A stretch of 64,000 nucleotides of DNA, from the NCBI RefSeq assembly GCF_039909015.1, contig NZ_CP150919.1, positions 5,184,501 to 5,248,500 of the forward strand, given 5' to 3'. This document shows, piece after piece, positions 38,129 through 48,062 of this stretch (its first letter is position 1; each line of letters starts with the position of its first letter). The DNA is from Pseudomonas grandcourensis (lineage in GTDB: Bacteria; Pseudomonadota; Gammaproteobacteria; Pseudomonadales; Pseudomonadaceae). Below the pieces are notes generated by a model. That model was not told where the DNA came from. It was given only the letters and a program-made list of their open reading frames with translations, and did not search any database. Both the position numbers and the translations under genes were made by a program.

Positions 38129-38589
38129 AACCGTCCCTTCAATTCGATCACCAGCAAATCACTGGCGTGCTCGATCAGGTCCAGCACCTGCTCGAAGCCT
38201 TGCTCGCCGTCGTAGTACGGGTCCGGCACTTCATCGACCGGCGACTGGTAGCGACGCAGGAACAGGTCCAGTTCGGCCTTGCCCTTGGCCGGTTGCAAGG
38301 CCTTGAGGTTGCGCAGGTTGCTGTTGTCCATCGCCAGGATCAGGTCGTAGGTGGCGAAATCGGCACGGCTGACTTGCTGGGCGCGCTGGGCGGACAAGTC
38401 ATAACCGCGCAGCTTCGCCGCAGCCTGACTGCGCTTGTCCGGCGCCTTGCCGACATGCCAGTCGCCGGTGCCGGCGGAGGCCACTTCAACCTGATCGGCC
38501 AAACCGGCCTCGCGCAGTTTATGCCGCAGCACGCCTTCGGCCGTGGGTGAACGGCAGATGTTGCCCAGGCAGACAAACAGAACCCGCAT
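38125..38589 (-). CDS. Low-molecular-weight protein-tyrosine phosphatase
   Basis: 154 aa. Catalytic CX5R loop at residues 7-13 in VCLGNICRSP, general-acid Asp in VPDPYYDGEQGF. Such enzymes dephosphorylate bacterial tyrosine kinases or small substrates; its target here is unknown. ATG 38589 overlaps the kdsB stop (TGATG) and is better than the GTG one codon upstream. Confidence 0.92.
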   Translation of the reverse strand: MRVLFVCLGNICRSPTAEGVLRHKLREAGLADQVEVASAGTGDWHVGKAPDKRSQAAAKLRGYDLSAQRAQQVSRADFATYDLILAMDNSNLRNLKALQPAKGKAELDLFLRRYQSPVDEVPDPYYDGEQGFEQVLDLIEHASDLLVIELKGRL

Positions 38590-39353
38590 CACGCCTCCAG
38601 CAGGCGACGAACGCGCTCAAGGTCTTCAACGGTATCGACGCCGGCTGGCGGCGCGATCAGTGCGTCGGCCACGTGGATCCGCACGCCGTGCCACAGGGCA
38701 CGCAGCTGTTCCAGACACTCGGTGTTTTCCAGCCAGCATGGCCCCCAACTGACGAAATCCTGCAGGAAACCGGCGCGGTAGGCATAGATGCCGATATGGC
38801 GGCGGTATGGCACACCTTCGGGCAACTGCTCAGGGTTCACGGCAAAGGCATCCCGCGCCCAAGGCAAGGTGGAACGGCTGAACGTCAGCGCCAGGCCATT
38901 GAGGTCGCTGACGACCTTGACCACGTTGGGATTGAACAGGGTGTCCACGTCTTCGATCGGCTCGGCCAGGGTGGCCATGCGCGCTTCGGCGTGGGCCGCC
39001 AGGTTGGCGGCCACCTGATCGATCACGCTCGGCGGGATCAGCGGCTCGTCGCCCTGGACGTTGACCACGATGGCGTCGGGCGCCAGGCCCAGCTTCGTCG
39101 CGACTTCGGCCAGGCGATCGGTGCCGGAGTTGTGATCTTCACGAGTCAGCACCACTTCGGCACCAAAGCCTTTGCAGGCCTCGACGATGCGCGCGTCGTC
39201 GGTGGCCACCACCACCCGTTCGGCGCTGCTTTTGCTCGCCTGTTCCCAGACGTGCTGGATCATCGGCTTGCCGGCGATCAGCAGCATCGGTTTGCCCGGC
39301 AGGCGGGTGGAGGCGTAACGCGATGGAATGACGACGGTAAAGGCTGTGGTCAT
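38589..39353 (-). CDS. kdsB: 3-deoxy-manno-octulosonate cytidylyltransferase
   Basis: 254 aa, activates Kdo as CMP-Kdo for lipopolysaccharide core. [23 protein letters not shown] is the nucleotide-binding start, followed by VATDDARI and [11 protein letters not shown]. The stop codon overlaps the phosphatase start, and its start overlaps the trm112-like stop by 4 bp. Confidence 0.95.
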   Translation of the reverse strand: MTTAFTVVIPSRYASTRLPGKPMLLIAGKPMIQHVWEQASKSSAERVVVATDDARIVEACKGFGAEVVLTREDHNSGTDRLAEVATKLGLAPDAIVVNVQGDEPLIPPSVIDQVAANLAAHAEARMATLAEPIEDVDTLFNPNVVKVVSDLNGLALTFSRSTLPWARDAFAVNPEQLPEGVPYRRHIGIYAYRAGFLQDFVSWGPCWLENTECLEQLRALWHGVRIHVADALIAPPAGVDTVEDLERVRRLLEA

Positions 39354-39535
39354 TTATCCAGGCGCTCATCGGTGGTCAGGGTGCGCGCTTCGGATTCGAG
39401 CATCACCGGGATGCCGTCGCGAATCGGGTAAGCCAGGCCTGCGCCCTTGCTGATCAGCTCGGTCTTGTCGGCGCTGAGCTTGAGCGGGCCTTTGCAGACC
39501 GGGCAAGCGAGGATATCGAGCAATTTGGTGTCCAT
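39350..39535 (-). CDS. Trm112-family small protein
   Basis: 61 aa. [20 protein letters not shown] carries a CxxC zinc-knuckle half; [16 protein letters not shown] is the family tail. Trm112 proteins activate methyltransferases in eukaryotes and archaea; in bacteria they are small conserved proteins beside kdsB and lpxK. Only the C-terminal 61 codons of the longer open frame are supported, with a good ribosome site (AGGGAATGCTC) before ATG 39535. Confidence 0.9.
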   Translation of the reverse strand: MDTKLLDILACPVCKGPLKLSADKTELISKGAGLAYPIRDGIPVMLESEARTLTTDERLDK

Positions 39536-39558
39536 GAGCATTCCCTGAAAAAACGGAG

Positions 39559-40569
39559 TTAAGGCAACAAACGAGCCGGCAGCAGGCGCATCAGCTGTGT
39601 GTCGAACCAGGCCACGAAGGCCTGCGACGGCACAGCATCGACTGCCAGGTACCACCAGTCGGCGGCGGCAAAGGCACGGCATTTCACCGCGTCCTTTTCC
39701 GTCATCACCAACGGCAATGACGGCATGAAATTCAAAGCCTCCACGCTGTATTCGGCGTGGTCGGCAAACGCATGTGGAACCGGCTGCCAGTGTAGCGTTT
39801 CGAGGGTCTTGAAGAAACGTTGCGGATTGCCGATGCCGGCCACCGCGTGAAGGGCCTGGCCGCTGGGGAAGTGGTCGAGGGGACGCCGTTCGCCGCTGCG
39901 CAGATTGACCAGCGCGGTGGGTCGCAATTGAAAGGCAAATCCATCATCGCGGTCGGCCACGGCACCGTTGTAGAGCACCGCGTCGACGCTTTGCAGGCGC
40001 TCGGCCGGTTCGCGCAATGGCCCGGCAGGCAGGCAACGGCGGTTGCCCAGGCCACGGGCGGCGTCGATCAGCACCAGTTCCAGGTCACGGGCCAGGCGGT
40101 AGTGCTGCATGCCGTCGTCGGACAGGATCAGGTCCAGCGGCTCACTGGCCAGCAAGGCTTTGACGGCGTTGCTGCGATTGGGGTCGATCATCAGCGGCAC
40201 GCCGGTGCGCTGGACGATCAGCAACGGCTCGTCACCGGCGACGTCGGCGCTCTGTTCGGCCTCGACTCGCCACGGCAACTGCGGCGGTTTGGCGCCGTAG
40301 CCACGGCTGACCACGCCGACCCGCAGGCCGCTGCGCTGGCAGTGCTCGATCATCCACAGAATCAGCGGCGTCTTGCCGGTGCCACCCACGGTGATGTTGC
40401 CGACCACGATCAGCGGCACCGGCGGCTGATAGATCTCGCCCTCACCCGCCAGAAAGCGCTTGCGCTTGTTCATGACCACGCGCCGGTACAACCACTCCAG
40501 CGGCTGCAACAGCTTCAGGGCCGGATGACCTGCGTACCACGCGGCGAGCAATCGATTGGACATGGCCAT
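39559..40569 (-). CDS. lpxK: Tetraacyldisaccharide 4'-kinase
   Basis: 336 aa inner-membrane-associated kinase of lipid A synthesis. N-terminal amphipathic region ([26 protein letters not shown]) and P-loop [34 protein letters not shown] follows. ATG 40569 overlaps the exbD stop (TGATG); a second ATG two codons later is also possible. Confidence 0.94.
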   Translation of the reverse strand: MAMSNRLLAAWYAGHPALKLLQPLEWLYRRVVMNKRKRFLAGEGEIYQPPVPLIVVGNITVGGTGKTPLILWMIEHCQRSGLRVGVVSRGYGAKPPQLPWRVEAEQSADVAGDEPLLIVQRTGVPLMIDPNRSNAVKALLASEPLDLILSDDGMQHYRLARDLELVLIDAARGLGNRRCLPAGPLREPAERLQSVDAVLYNGAVADRDDGFAFQLRPTALVNLRSGERRPLDHFPSGQALHAVAGIGNPQRFFKTLETLHWQPVPHAFADHAEYSVEALNFMPSLPLVMTEKDAVKCRAFAAADWWYLAVDAVPSQAFVAWFDTQLMRLLPARLLP

Positions 40570-40997
40570 CAGGGCGCCGGGGGCGCCGCCTCGATGGTAG
40601 TCATGCGCAAATGACTGAAGCCGAGTTTGCCGGCCGCATCCATGGCAGTCACAACGGACTGATGCTGAGTCTTGCCGTCAGCGCTGATGGAAAGTGGTCG
40701 GTTGGTGTCGCCGTTGGCTTCTTTTTGCAGCGCGTCCATCAGCGAGGCCAGGTCGCTTTTCGGCAATATATGGTTGTTCACCGAGAACACACCGTCGGCA
40801 CTGATGGCGATATCGAGCTGCCGGGCCTGGTCGTCGGCAGATGCGCCACTGACCGCTTCCGGCAGCTCAACGCGCAACTGGGTTTCGCGGGTAAAGGTGG
40901 TGGTCACGACGAAAAACAGCAGCAGGACAAACACCACGTCGATCAGCGACACGAGGTTGATGTCCACGTTCTCCCGTTGCTTGCGGCGGAATTTCAC
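40569..40997 (-). CDS. exbD: ExbD/TolR-family biopolymer transporter
   Basis: 142 aa. One transmembrane helix near residues 17-36 ([19 protein letters not shown]) with the proton-conducting Asp in SLIDVVF, then a periplasmic domain. Works with the ExbB-like protein encoded next to it to energise outer-membrane or envelope processes by proton motive force. No TonB gene adjoins, so the partner is open. It overlaps exbB by 4 bp. Confidence 0.9.
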   Translation of the reverse strand: MKFRRKQRENVDINLVSLIDVVFVLLLFFVVTTTFTRETQLRVELPEAVSGASADDQARQLDIAISADGVFSVNNHILPKSDLASLMDALQKEANGDTNRPLSISADGKTQHQSVVTAMDAAGKLGFSHLRMTTIEAAPPAP

Positions 40998-41629
40998 GCT
41001 TTGCCCTCGGCCAGATCAACGTCACGGTCGCCCTGCACCACTTCAACCAGCTTGATGGCTTCCTGCTCCATGCCCACGACGAGCTCATCAATGCGCCGTT
41101 GCAGAAAACGGTGGAAGAACACCGACGGGATACCGACGATCAGACCCGAAGCCGTGGTAATCAAGGCTTTGGAAATACCGCCGGCCAGCACTGCGGCGTT
41201 GGTCGTCATGCCGGTGCCCATGAACGAACTGAAGATATCGATCATGCCCAACACGGTACCAAGCAGACCCAGCAACGGCGCCATGGCGGCGATGGTGCCC
41301 AGCGCGTTGATGTAGCGCTCCAACTCGTGGATCACCCGGGCAGCAGCCTCTTCGATGCACTCTTTCATGATCTCGCGACCATGCCTGGAGTTGGCCAGGC
41401 CGGCCGCCAGGATCTCGCCCAACGGGGAGTTGGCGCGCAGTTCCTTGAGTTTTTCCTTGTTGAGCTGTTTGTCCTTGATCCAGACCCAGACCTGCCCGAG
41501 CAAGTGCTCCGGGGTCACGCGGCTGGCCCGCAGGGTCCACAGACGCTCGGCAACGATCGCCATGGCCGCGATGGAACTCAAAATGATCGGCAGCATCATC
41601 CAGCCGCCGGATTTGACCAATTCCCACAC
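40994..41629 (-). CDS. exbB: ExbB/TolQ-family proton channel
   Basis: 211 aa from a GTG start at 41629 (MWELVKSGGWMMLPIILSSI), which has GAGGGGG before it; a much longer in-frame extension overlaps comEC and is out of family. Three transmembrane helices, the last two in the MotA/TolQ domain ALGTIAAMAPLLGLLGTVLGMIDIF and GGISKALITTASGLIVGIP. The pair ExbB-ExbD between comEC and lpxK is conserved in pseudomonads. Confidence 0.9.
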   Translation of the reverse strand: MWELVKSGGWMMLPIILSSIAAMAIVAERLWTLRASRVTPEHLLGQVWVWIKDKQLNKEKLKELRANSPLGEILAAGLANSRHGREIMKECIEEAAARVIHELERYINALGTIAAMAPLLGLLGTVLGMIDIFSSFMGTGMTTNAAVLAGGISKALITTASGLIVGIPSVFFHRFLQRRIDELVVGMEQEAIKLVEVVQGDRDVDLAEGKA

Positions 41630-41727
41630 AGTGACAGCCCCCTCGAAAAAGTGCGCCACTCTAACATAGGGGGTGCAAGCACCGAAGACCGTGATGTCGC
41701 ATCCGGTCGGGCTTTGATAATGCTCGG

Positions 41728-43962
41728 TTATGGGTTCAAGGGCGGCGGATCGCGCCAGAAACGCCGCTCCTGGCGCATTGACCACGGCGGCTCGAAGCGT
41801 CCCAATTGCAGACGAATGGCACCCTGTTCGACGCTGTCGTAGATCGCCATTCCACGTTTTTGATAACGCGCGATGACCGTGGGATGGGGATGGCCAAACG
41901 AATTGCCCTGCCCGCGGGAGATCAGCGCCCCTTTGGGTTGCAGGGCATCCAGCAGGGCATTGGACGACGAACTGCGACTGCCGTGGTGTGGCGCCTGCAG
42001 CCAATCGGTGGGCACGGCCAGCGGACTGGCCAGCAGGGCTCTCTCGGCGGCGGCGTCGATGTCGCCACTCAACAGCAGCCGTTCGCCATTGGCCTCGATC
42101 AGCAAGACACAGGAGTTCTGGTTGCTGTCGCCAGCCAATGGCCAATGCCAGAGCTGGAAATCGACTTCATCCCAGGTCCATTGCCGACCGCTCTCACAGC
42201 TCCCGGCCTGCAATTGCGCAGGTAAGTCTGACGGTTCACCACTGACCACCTGTTTCACCGGCAAGCCCCTGGCAACCGCCGGGGCACCGCCGGCATGATC
42301 GGCGTGGGCGTGGCTGATCAGCATCAGGTCGAGCCCCTTCACCCCCAGTTTGCGCAATGCCGGCAGCACCACCCGTTCCCCTTGGTCGAGTTCACCGAAA
42401 CGCGGTCCGGCGTCATACAACAACGTGTGATGCCGAGTGCGCACCAGGATCGCCAGGCCCTGCCCCACATCCAGTTGCCAGACTTCGGCCATGCCTTCCT
42501 CCAACATCGGCCTGGGCGATAAAACCAGCATCAACAGCATGGGCCACCCTAACGGGCGCATCGGTACGCCTCGCGGCAGCAGTAACAAGAAGGCGCCAAT
42601 GGCACCAATTACCCAGGCCCATAGCGGGACTGCCGCGGGCACCCACGCGGGAACCTCACCGGAGACGAGCCCCAACGCCCTGAACCACCCGTCGATCAGG
42701 CCGCCCGCCAGCCACAGCAATTTCTCACCCACGTAAGGCACCGGCAGCAACAGCGTCCCGAGCAACGCCGGTGGCAGGACCACCAGACTGATCCAGGGCA
42801 CCGCGAACAAATTGGCCAGCGGCCCGCTGAGACTGATTGGCAACCCCAAAGCCAGTAACAGCGGACACAGACCGATTGCAATAAGCCACTGGGCCCGGGT
42901 CCAGGTCTGCCACCAACGCCAAGGCCCCAAACGTCCGCCGAAGGTCAAAATCAAGACGGCCACAGCCGCGAAAGACAACCAGAAACCAGGCTGAAGGCTG
43001 GCCAGCGGCTCCAGCAACAAAATCCCGACGAGTGCCAACAACAGTGGCCACCATGCACCGAGATGACGGAACCGCAGGCGCCACAACAACACCATTGCAA
43101 TCATCAGGCAGGCCCGTCGTACCGGCACCTCGAAACCGGCCAGCATCCCGTAACCGAGCGCCGCGGCGAATGCCAGGCCACACGCCCAGGGCAACCATGG
43201 CAGACGGTTCGGCCACAGCCCAAAGCGGGCCAGGCCGGCGATCAGCAGATACACGACGCCCGCCAGCAACCCGATGTGCTGCCCGGAAATCACCAACAGA
43301 TGCACCGTGCCGGTGTCCTGCAATACCTGCCAGTCTTCGCGACTCAGCCCGGCGCCGTCCCCGAGCACCAATGCCGTCAACGCGCCGTTTCGCCCTTGGG
43401 CATCCACCGCCAGCAATCGCTGTCGGATAGCATCGCGCCAGGCCCCTCGGGCTGGCGCAAGGCGTTCGCCCTGCTTGATTGTCCCGGTCGCCCCTATGCG
43501 TTGTGCCAGCAACCAGGCCTGGTAGTCGAAGGCCTGCGGATTGAGGAGCCCGATCGGGCGCTTCAACTTGACTGCCAGACGCCAGCGCTCGCCACTGTTC
43601 ACCGGTGGCCCGCCATACCAGGCCAGACGCATTTGCCGCGGCAGCCGGGTACGTCGGGACTGGATATCGGTCAATTCGAAACGCACGACACCGTCGTCAT
43701 GCCGGGGCAAGCCCGTGACCCGCCCTTCGACCCAGCGGGTTTCCCCGTCCAGCGCCGGCGGCAACCGGTCATCCAGCGCCCACTGCGCATTCGCGCAGGC
43801 CCAGCTCAAACCGAACAGGTAAAACGCCACCGGATAGGTCCTGAAAGGCAGCAACATCAAACCCGCCACCGGCATCGCCAGCCACAACCAGACCGGCGGT
43901 AATGCCGGTAAAAAACGCAAGGTCAAAAGACCCAACGCCAGCGCCATCATCCCTGTGCGCAT
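41728..43962 (-). CDS. comEC: ComEC/Rec2 DNA-uptake channel
   Basis: 744 aa polytopic protein of DNA internalisation. N-terminal DUF4131-like region, a central Competence domain with many helices (VISGQHIGLLAGVVYLLIAG, GYGMLAGFEVPVRRACLM), and a C-terminal metallo-beta-lactamase domain with LISHAHADHAGG and APHHGSRSSSS. ATG 43962 (MRTGMMALALG) is chosen; the earlier frame crosses the divergent DUF2062 leader. Presence suggests potential for transformation, but no other com genes lie here. Confidence 0.92.
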   Translation of the reverse strand: MRTGMMALALGLLTLRFLPALPPVWLWLAMPVAGLMLLPFRTYPVAFYLFGLSWACANAQWALDDRLPPALDGETRWVEGRVTGLPRHDDGVVRFELTDIQSRRTRLPRQMRLAWYGGPPVNSGERWRLAVKLKRPIGLLNPQAFDYQAWLLAQRIGATGTIKQGERLAPARGAWRDAIRQRLLAVDAQGRNGALTALVLGDGAGLSREDWQVLQDTGTVHLLVISGQHIGLLAGVVYLLIAGLARFGLWPNRLPWLPWACGLAFAAALGYGMLAGFEVPVRRACLMIAMVLLWRLRFRHLGAWWPLLLALVGILLLEPLASLQPGFWLSFAAVAVLILTFGGRLGPWRWWQTWTRAQWLIAIGLCPLLLALGLPISLSGPLANLFAVPWISLVVLPPALLGTLLLPVPYVGEKLLWLAGGLIDGWFRALGLVSGEVPAWVPAAVPLWAWVIGAIGAFLLLLPRGVPMRPLGWPMLLMLVLSPRPMLEEGMAEVWQLDVGQGLAILVRTRHHTLLYDAGPRFGELDQGERVVLPALRKLGVKGLDLMLISHAHADHAGGAPAVARGLPVKQVVSGEPSDLPAQLQAGSCESGRQWTWDEVDFQLWHWPLAGDSNQNSCVLLIEANGERLLLSGDIDAAAERALLASPLAVPTDWLQAPHHGSRSSSSNALLDALQPKGALISRGQGNSFGHPHPTVIARYQKRGMAIYDSVEQGAIRLQLGRFEPPWSMRQERRFWRDPPPLNP

Positions 43963-44096
43963 AAGCCCGTCCTTGAGAGTACCCTCAAGGCTTAGCCCGC
44001 CCGCCGCATGGGCGTCGTCAATAATTGTCACAAAGTCTGAATGGGCAGCTCATAGAATCCAGACATACTTGCCACCCTGACCGACCGAGAAGCCTT

Positions 44097-44612
44097 ATGC
44101 CCCGGCGCTTATTCAAACGTTACATGCCAGACCCGATGAGCATCAGGGAACACAAATCCTTACGCTTTCTCGGCACGCTGTTGCATGACCCGAACCTGTG
44201 GCACCTCAACCGCCACTCCGTTGCCCGCGCCATGGCGGTGGGCCTGTTCGCCGCGTTCCTGCCGATCCCGCTGCAGATGCTGCTGGCGGCAATCCTTGCC
44301 ATCATCGTGCGCGGCAACATGCCGATTGCCGTGAGCCTGGTCTGGCTAACCAACCCGATCACCATGCCTGCGGTGTTCTTCTGCACCTACCAGACCGGCG
44401 CCTGGCTGATGGACGTTCCCGCCCGTCAGTTGCCGGACTCACTGACCTGGGAATGGATCAGGGGTGAAATCTCGACCTTGTGGCAACCGTTTCTGCTGGG
44501 CTCGGTGGTGACGGGGCTGGCGCTGGGTGCATTGGCCTACTTCCTCGTAATGGCGTATTGGCGCTGGTGGGTGGCCAGGCAGTGGAAGCGGCGCAAGAAG
44601 AGCCGGATGTGA
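44097..44612 (+). CDS. DUF2062 membrane protein
   Basis: 171 aa. Begins MPRRLFKRYMPDP and contains the DUF2062 pattern with NRHSVARAMAVGLFAAFLPIPLQMLLAA and WLTNPITMPAVFFCTYQTGAWL; two to three transmembrane helices. Basic C-terminal tail RQWKRRKKSRM. Function unknown, possibly ion or lipid related. It is divergent from comEC and ends in a terminator at 44619-44647. Confidence 0.88.
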   Translation: MPRRLFKRYMPDPMSIREHKSLRFLGTLLHDPNLWHLNRHSVARAMAVGLFAAFLPIPLQMLLAAILAIIVRGNMPIAVSLVWLTNPITMPAVFFCTYQTGAWLMDVPARQLPDSLTWEWIRGEISTLWQPFLLGSVVTGLALGALAYFLVMAYWRWWVARQWKRRKKSRM

Positions 44613-44618
44613 GAATGC

Positions 44619-44647
44619 AAAACGGCCTCCACTTGGGAGGCCGTTTT
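44619..44647 (+). terminator. Terminator after the DUF2062 gene
   Basis: Arms AAAACGGCCTCC / GGAGGCCGTTTT around ACTTG, followed by a run of Ts on the plus strand. Placed 6 bp past the stop codon. Confidence 0.88.
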
Positions 44648-44690
44648 TTTTGCGGTGTCTGGGCTCGCGATGCAGGCGACGCGGTATCCC

Positions 44691-45470
44691 TTAGGTCCGC
44701 ATCCCGCGTCCACTCACCAGCAACCTTGCACTACCGAGATACAGCACCGCGGTCGCGACCAGCATGAAGGCGATGGCCACGCTGATACGGATATCCGAAA
44801 CACCAAGGATGCCGTAACGGAATGCGTTGACCATGTGCAGCACCGGGTTGGCCAGGGACACGGTCTGCCAGAACGGCGGCAGCAAGGTGATCGAGTAGAA
44901 GACCCCGCCCAGGTAGGTCAGTGGCGTCAGCACGAAAGTCGGAATGATCGAAATGTCATCGAAATTGCGTGCAAACACGGCGTTGATGAAGCCCAGCAGC
45001 GAGAAAATCGTCGCGGTCAGCACCACCACCAGAATGGTCACGCCCAGGTGGTGCACCTGCAAGTGGGTGAAGAACAGCGACAGCAGGGTCACGATGATCC
45101 CCACCATCAACCCGCGCAGTACGCCGCCCAGGGTGTAGCCGATCAGAATGGTGTGCGGCGACAGCGGCGAGACCATCAGTTCTTCAATGGAGCGCTGGAA
45201 CTTGCTGCCGAAGAAACTCGACACCACGTTGCCGTAGGAGTTGGTGATCACCGACATCATGATCAGCCCCGGCACGATGTACTCCATGTAAGTGAAGCCA
45301 CCCATGTCGCCAATCTGCCGACCGATCAAATTACCGAAGATCACGAAGTACAGGACCATGGTGATGGCCGGCGGCAGCAAGGTCTGCGGCCAGATCCGGG
45401 TGAACCGCCGGACTTCACGGTAAACAATGGTGTTGAGGGCAACGAGGTTGGGGCGCAGCTCGGAACTCAT
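44691..45470 (-). CDS. yadH: ABC-2 type exporter permease, YadH-like
   Basis: 259 aa with six hydrophobic segments, ABC-2 permease fold. LNTIVYREVRRFTRIWPQTLLPPAITMVLYFVIFGNLIG and GFTYMEYIVPGLIMMSVITNSYGNVVSSFF resemble E. coli YadH and NodJ. Exported substrate unknown. Its start overlaps the ATPase stop by 4 bp, so the two form one transporter. Confidence 0.88.
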   Translation of the reverse strand: MSSELRPNLVALNTIVYREVRRFTRIWPQTLLPPAITMVLYFVIFGNLIGRQIGDMGGFTYMEYIVPGLIMMSVITNSYGNVVSSFFGSKFQRSIEELMVSPLSPHTILIGYTLGGVLRGLMVGIIVTLLSLFFTHLQVHHLGVTILVVVLTATIFSLLGFINAVFARNFDDISIIPTFVLTPLTYLGGVFYSITLLPPFWQTVSLANPVLHMVNAFRYGILGVSDIRISVAIAFMLVATAVLYLGSARLLVSGRGMRT

Positions 45471-46399
45471 ACCGCCACCTTCGACAGATTTTTCTCCACC
45501 AGGGACACGAACAACTCCTCGAGGCGATTGGTTTTGTTACGCAGGCTCAGCACTTCGATGTTCTGCTGCGCCAACTGGGTGAACAGCGCGGTGATGCCCA
45601 TGGACTTGTCCACCTGGACTTCCAGAGTGTGGCCGTCGATCAACCGGGACGGATAGCCGAGCAACTGCGGAGCCACTTGCAGCGTGTTCTTCATATCCAG
45701 CAGGAACGTTTCCACATGCAATTGGCTGAGCAACTGCTTCATGCTGGTGTTCTCGACAATGGTGCCGTGGTCGATGATGCCGATGTTGCGGCACAACTGC
45801 TCAGCCTCTTCCAGATAGTGGGTGGTGAGGATGATGGTAATGCCTTTCTGGTTCAGCTCGGTGAGGAAGCTCCACATCGAGCGACGCAGTTCGATGTCCA
45901 CCCCGGCGGTCGGTTCGTCGAGGATCAGCAGGCGCGGTTCATGAACCAGCGCGCGGGCGATCATCAGGCGACGCTTCATGCCGCCGGACAGTGAACGCGA
46001 CGGCACGTCCTTCTTGTCCCACAGGCCGAGCTGGGTCAGGTACTGTTCGGCGCGTTCCTTGGCGATTTTCGCCGGGATGCCGTAGTAGCCGGCCTGGGTC
46101 ACGACGATGTCGAACGTCTTTTCGAACTGGTTGAAGTTGAATTCCTGAGGCACCACGCCGATGGAGCGCTTGAGCTGCGCAGGATTCCTGTCCAGGTCGT
46201 GACCGAAGATATTCACCGTGCCGCTGGTCTTGTTCACCAGGGTCGAGAGAATGCCGATGGTCGTGGATTTGCCGGCGCCGTTCGGGCCGAGCAAGGCGAA
46301 AAAGTCACCTTCGGCGACATCCAGATCGATACCACTCAGGGCCTGGAAACCGTTGCCGTAGGTTTTGGTTAGCTGCCGGATGGACAGAGCGGAACTCAT
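45467..46399 (-). CDS. yadG: ABC transporter ATP-binding protein, YadG-like
   Basis: 310 aa. Walker A GPNGAGKSTTIG, Q-loop VVPQEFNFNQFE, signature SLSGGMKRRLMIAR, Walker B LLILDEPTAGVD, H-loop TTHYLEEAEQL. The sequence follows E. coli YadG across its length. ATG 46399 is used; the 38-codon in-frame extension upstream shows no similarity. Confidence 0.9.
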   Translation of the reverse strand: MSSALSIRQLTKTYGNGFQALSGIDLDVAEGDFFALLGPNGAGKSTTIGILSTLVNKTSGTVNIFGHDLDRNPAQLKRSIGVVPQEFNFNQFEKTFDIVVTQAGYYGIPAKIAKERAEQYLTQLGLWDKKDVPSRSLSGGMKRRLMIARALVHEPRLLILDEPTAGVDIELRRSMWSFLTELNQKGITIILTTHYLEEAEQLCRNIGIIDHGTIVENTSMKQLLSQLHVETFLLDMKNTLQVAPQLLGYPSRLIDGHTLEVQVDKSMGITALFTQLAQQNIEVLSLRNKTNRLEELFVSLVEKNLSKVAV

Positions 46400-46531
46400 A
46401 TCTGATTTACGCACCAAGAAGGGAAGAAAGGGATAAGTATGGGCGGCGGCGAACAATACAACCGCAGCGACCTGGCACAATGGTGCTTGTCGCCGCCACA
46501 CAAGTACAGTCAAGCGTGTCGATAGTGAGTA

Positions 46532-47155
46532 TTAAGTCAACGCGGTCATGACCGCCTTTTGATACGCCGGACGCTGTTTCAACCGCGCGTACCAGGCCTG
46601 CAGATGGGGTTGCGGCGCTCGCTCGATCGGCATCTCGAACCAGGCATAAATGAAACTGCCCAAGGGAATATCGCCCATGCCGATCTCGTCTCCGGACAGG
46701 TAGGGCTTGTTCGCCAATGCCTGATCGGCCATCGCCAGCAGCGTGTCGCATTCCTTGATCGCCGCCTTGATGGCGGGCCAGTCCTGCTGGTCTGCCGGGG
46801 TACGCAGCACACCCCAGAACACGGTACGGAACGGACCGGCAAAGCTTGAGGTGGTCCAGTCCATCCACTTGTCGGCAGTGGCGCGAGCCTTGAGATTGTT
46901 CGGGTACCAGGCCGTGCCGTCGGCATGCAAGGCCATCAGGTAACGCACAATGGCGTTGGATTCCCACAACACAAAACCGTCGTCTTCAATGACAGGCACG
47001 CGACCATTGGGATTCATGGCGCGGTACTCGGGCGTATCGACGACACCAAAGGCACCACCGGCGTCGATTGCCTCATAGGCCAGCCCCAGCTCTTCGGCGG
47101 CCCACAATGGTTTTCTGACATTCGACGAGTTTTTCCGACCCCAGATCTTCAGCAT
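46532..47155 (-). CDS. Glutathione S-transferase family protein
   Basis: 207 aa two-domain GST. Thioredoxin-like N-terminus KIWGRKNSSNVRKPLWAAEELGL, cis-Pro region GRVPVIEDDGFVLWESNAIVRYL, then the helical C-terminal domain ending LQAWYARLKQRPAYQKAVM. The Ser in RKNSSNVRK is the likely catalytic residue. Substrate unknown. It stands alone between two longer-spaced genes. Confidence 0.9.
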   Translation of the reverse strand: MLKIWGRKNSSNVRKPLWAAEELGLAYEAIDAGGAFGVVDTPEYRAMNPNGRVPVIEDDGFVLWESNAIVRYLMALHADGTAWYPNNLKARATADKWMDWTTSSFAGPFRTVFWGVLRTPADQQDWPAIKAAIKECDTLLAMADQALANKPYLSGDEIGMGDIPLGSFIYAWFEMPIERAPQPHLQAWYARLKQRPAYQKAVMTALT

Positions 47156-47198
47156 GACCGCCTCTTTTTCGGTAAGTGGGCAGGCAGCATACGCCGGA

Positions 47199-47858
47199 TC
47201 AGGCGCGACTCAAATCGCTCTGCATGTCGCCCAACAGCGGTTGCTGCTGCTCGCCGAACAGGTGCGGATAGCATTTTTCCAGGTGTTCGAAAAAGAACGT
47301 TTCAGGGACGTCGGCGAACTGGCCGTGATCGACGAGGTACTCCATCAGCTTCGCGCCATCGCGGTTGAAGGGATGAAAAACGCTGTCATTGATCCCGTCG
47401 AATTCCAGCGGCGCCACATTGAACAGATCGCAGAGTTTGCGGTTGAACGCTGGCGTCGCCTTGACCCAGCGATCCTGCAAGTAAAATTCGGTGTAGCCGT
47501 GCATGGCAAACATGTCGCTCTTGAGCAACTCAAGCAGCCGTGGCGTCGACAAATGATTGCGCACATCCGCCAGGCCGATCCGCGCAGGAATCCCGCAATG
47601 CCGCGCAGCACCTGCCAGCAACGTGGCCTTGGGAACGCAGTAGCTCTCCCCGGCCGCCAGCGCATAACTGCCGCGCAGGGTCTGCGGGTCGCGACTGAAT
47701 GTGTACGGGTTGTAGCGCACCGCTTCGCGCACGGCGTAATAGAGACTGATCGCCTGCTCCAGCGGATCGCGACTGGCGCCACGGTGCTTTTCGGCGAACT
47801 CCACCACGGACGGATGGTCACTATCGATGAAGCGGCCGGGACTCAGGTACTCGTGCAT
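47199..47858 (-). CDS. Transglutaminase-like domain protein
   Basis: 219 aa cytoplasmic protein. Catalytic Cys in GESYCVPKATLLAGAARHCGIPARIGLADVRNH and a His in MHGYTEFYL fit the transglutaminase-like cysteine-protease fold. ATG 47858 (MHEYLSPG) has GGAGA before it, rather than the 25-codon upstream extension. Its substrate is unknown. It is divergent from fadE with a 204-bp gap that must hold both promoters. Confidence 0.85.
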   Translation of the reverse strand: MHEYLSPGRFIDSDHPSVVEFAEKHRGASRDPLEQAISLYYAVREAVRYNPYTFSRDPQTLRGSYALAAGESYCVPKATLLAGAARHCGIPARIGLADVRNHLSTPRLLELLKSDMFAMHGYTEFYLQDRWVKATPAFNRKLCDLFNVAPLEFDGINDSVFHPFNRDGAKLMEYLVDHGQFADVPETFFFEHLEKCYPHLFGEQQQPLLGDMQSDLSRA

Positions 47859-48062
47859 GAGAATAATCTCCTGGGGAAGCCCCGAGTCTAGCGAGAGCCT
47901 CAGCACAGAGATAACGACGTTTCGGCCAAACATGGGCGCTTTGCCGCTCGCTCAATCAACGCTTTTCCCACGATTCCAATCACATCGCTCCAACCAGCCT
48001 GTTTCGCGGATGCCGTCTAAGCTCTGTGGGCTGGTTCGCCCTGGTTTCACGGAGGAATGAAT

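Noticed and set aside
41630..42145. Longer 383-codon version of the ExbB-like protein
   Set aside because: The extra codons run into comEC in another frame; GTG 41629 with GAGGGGG gives the family-length protein.
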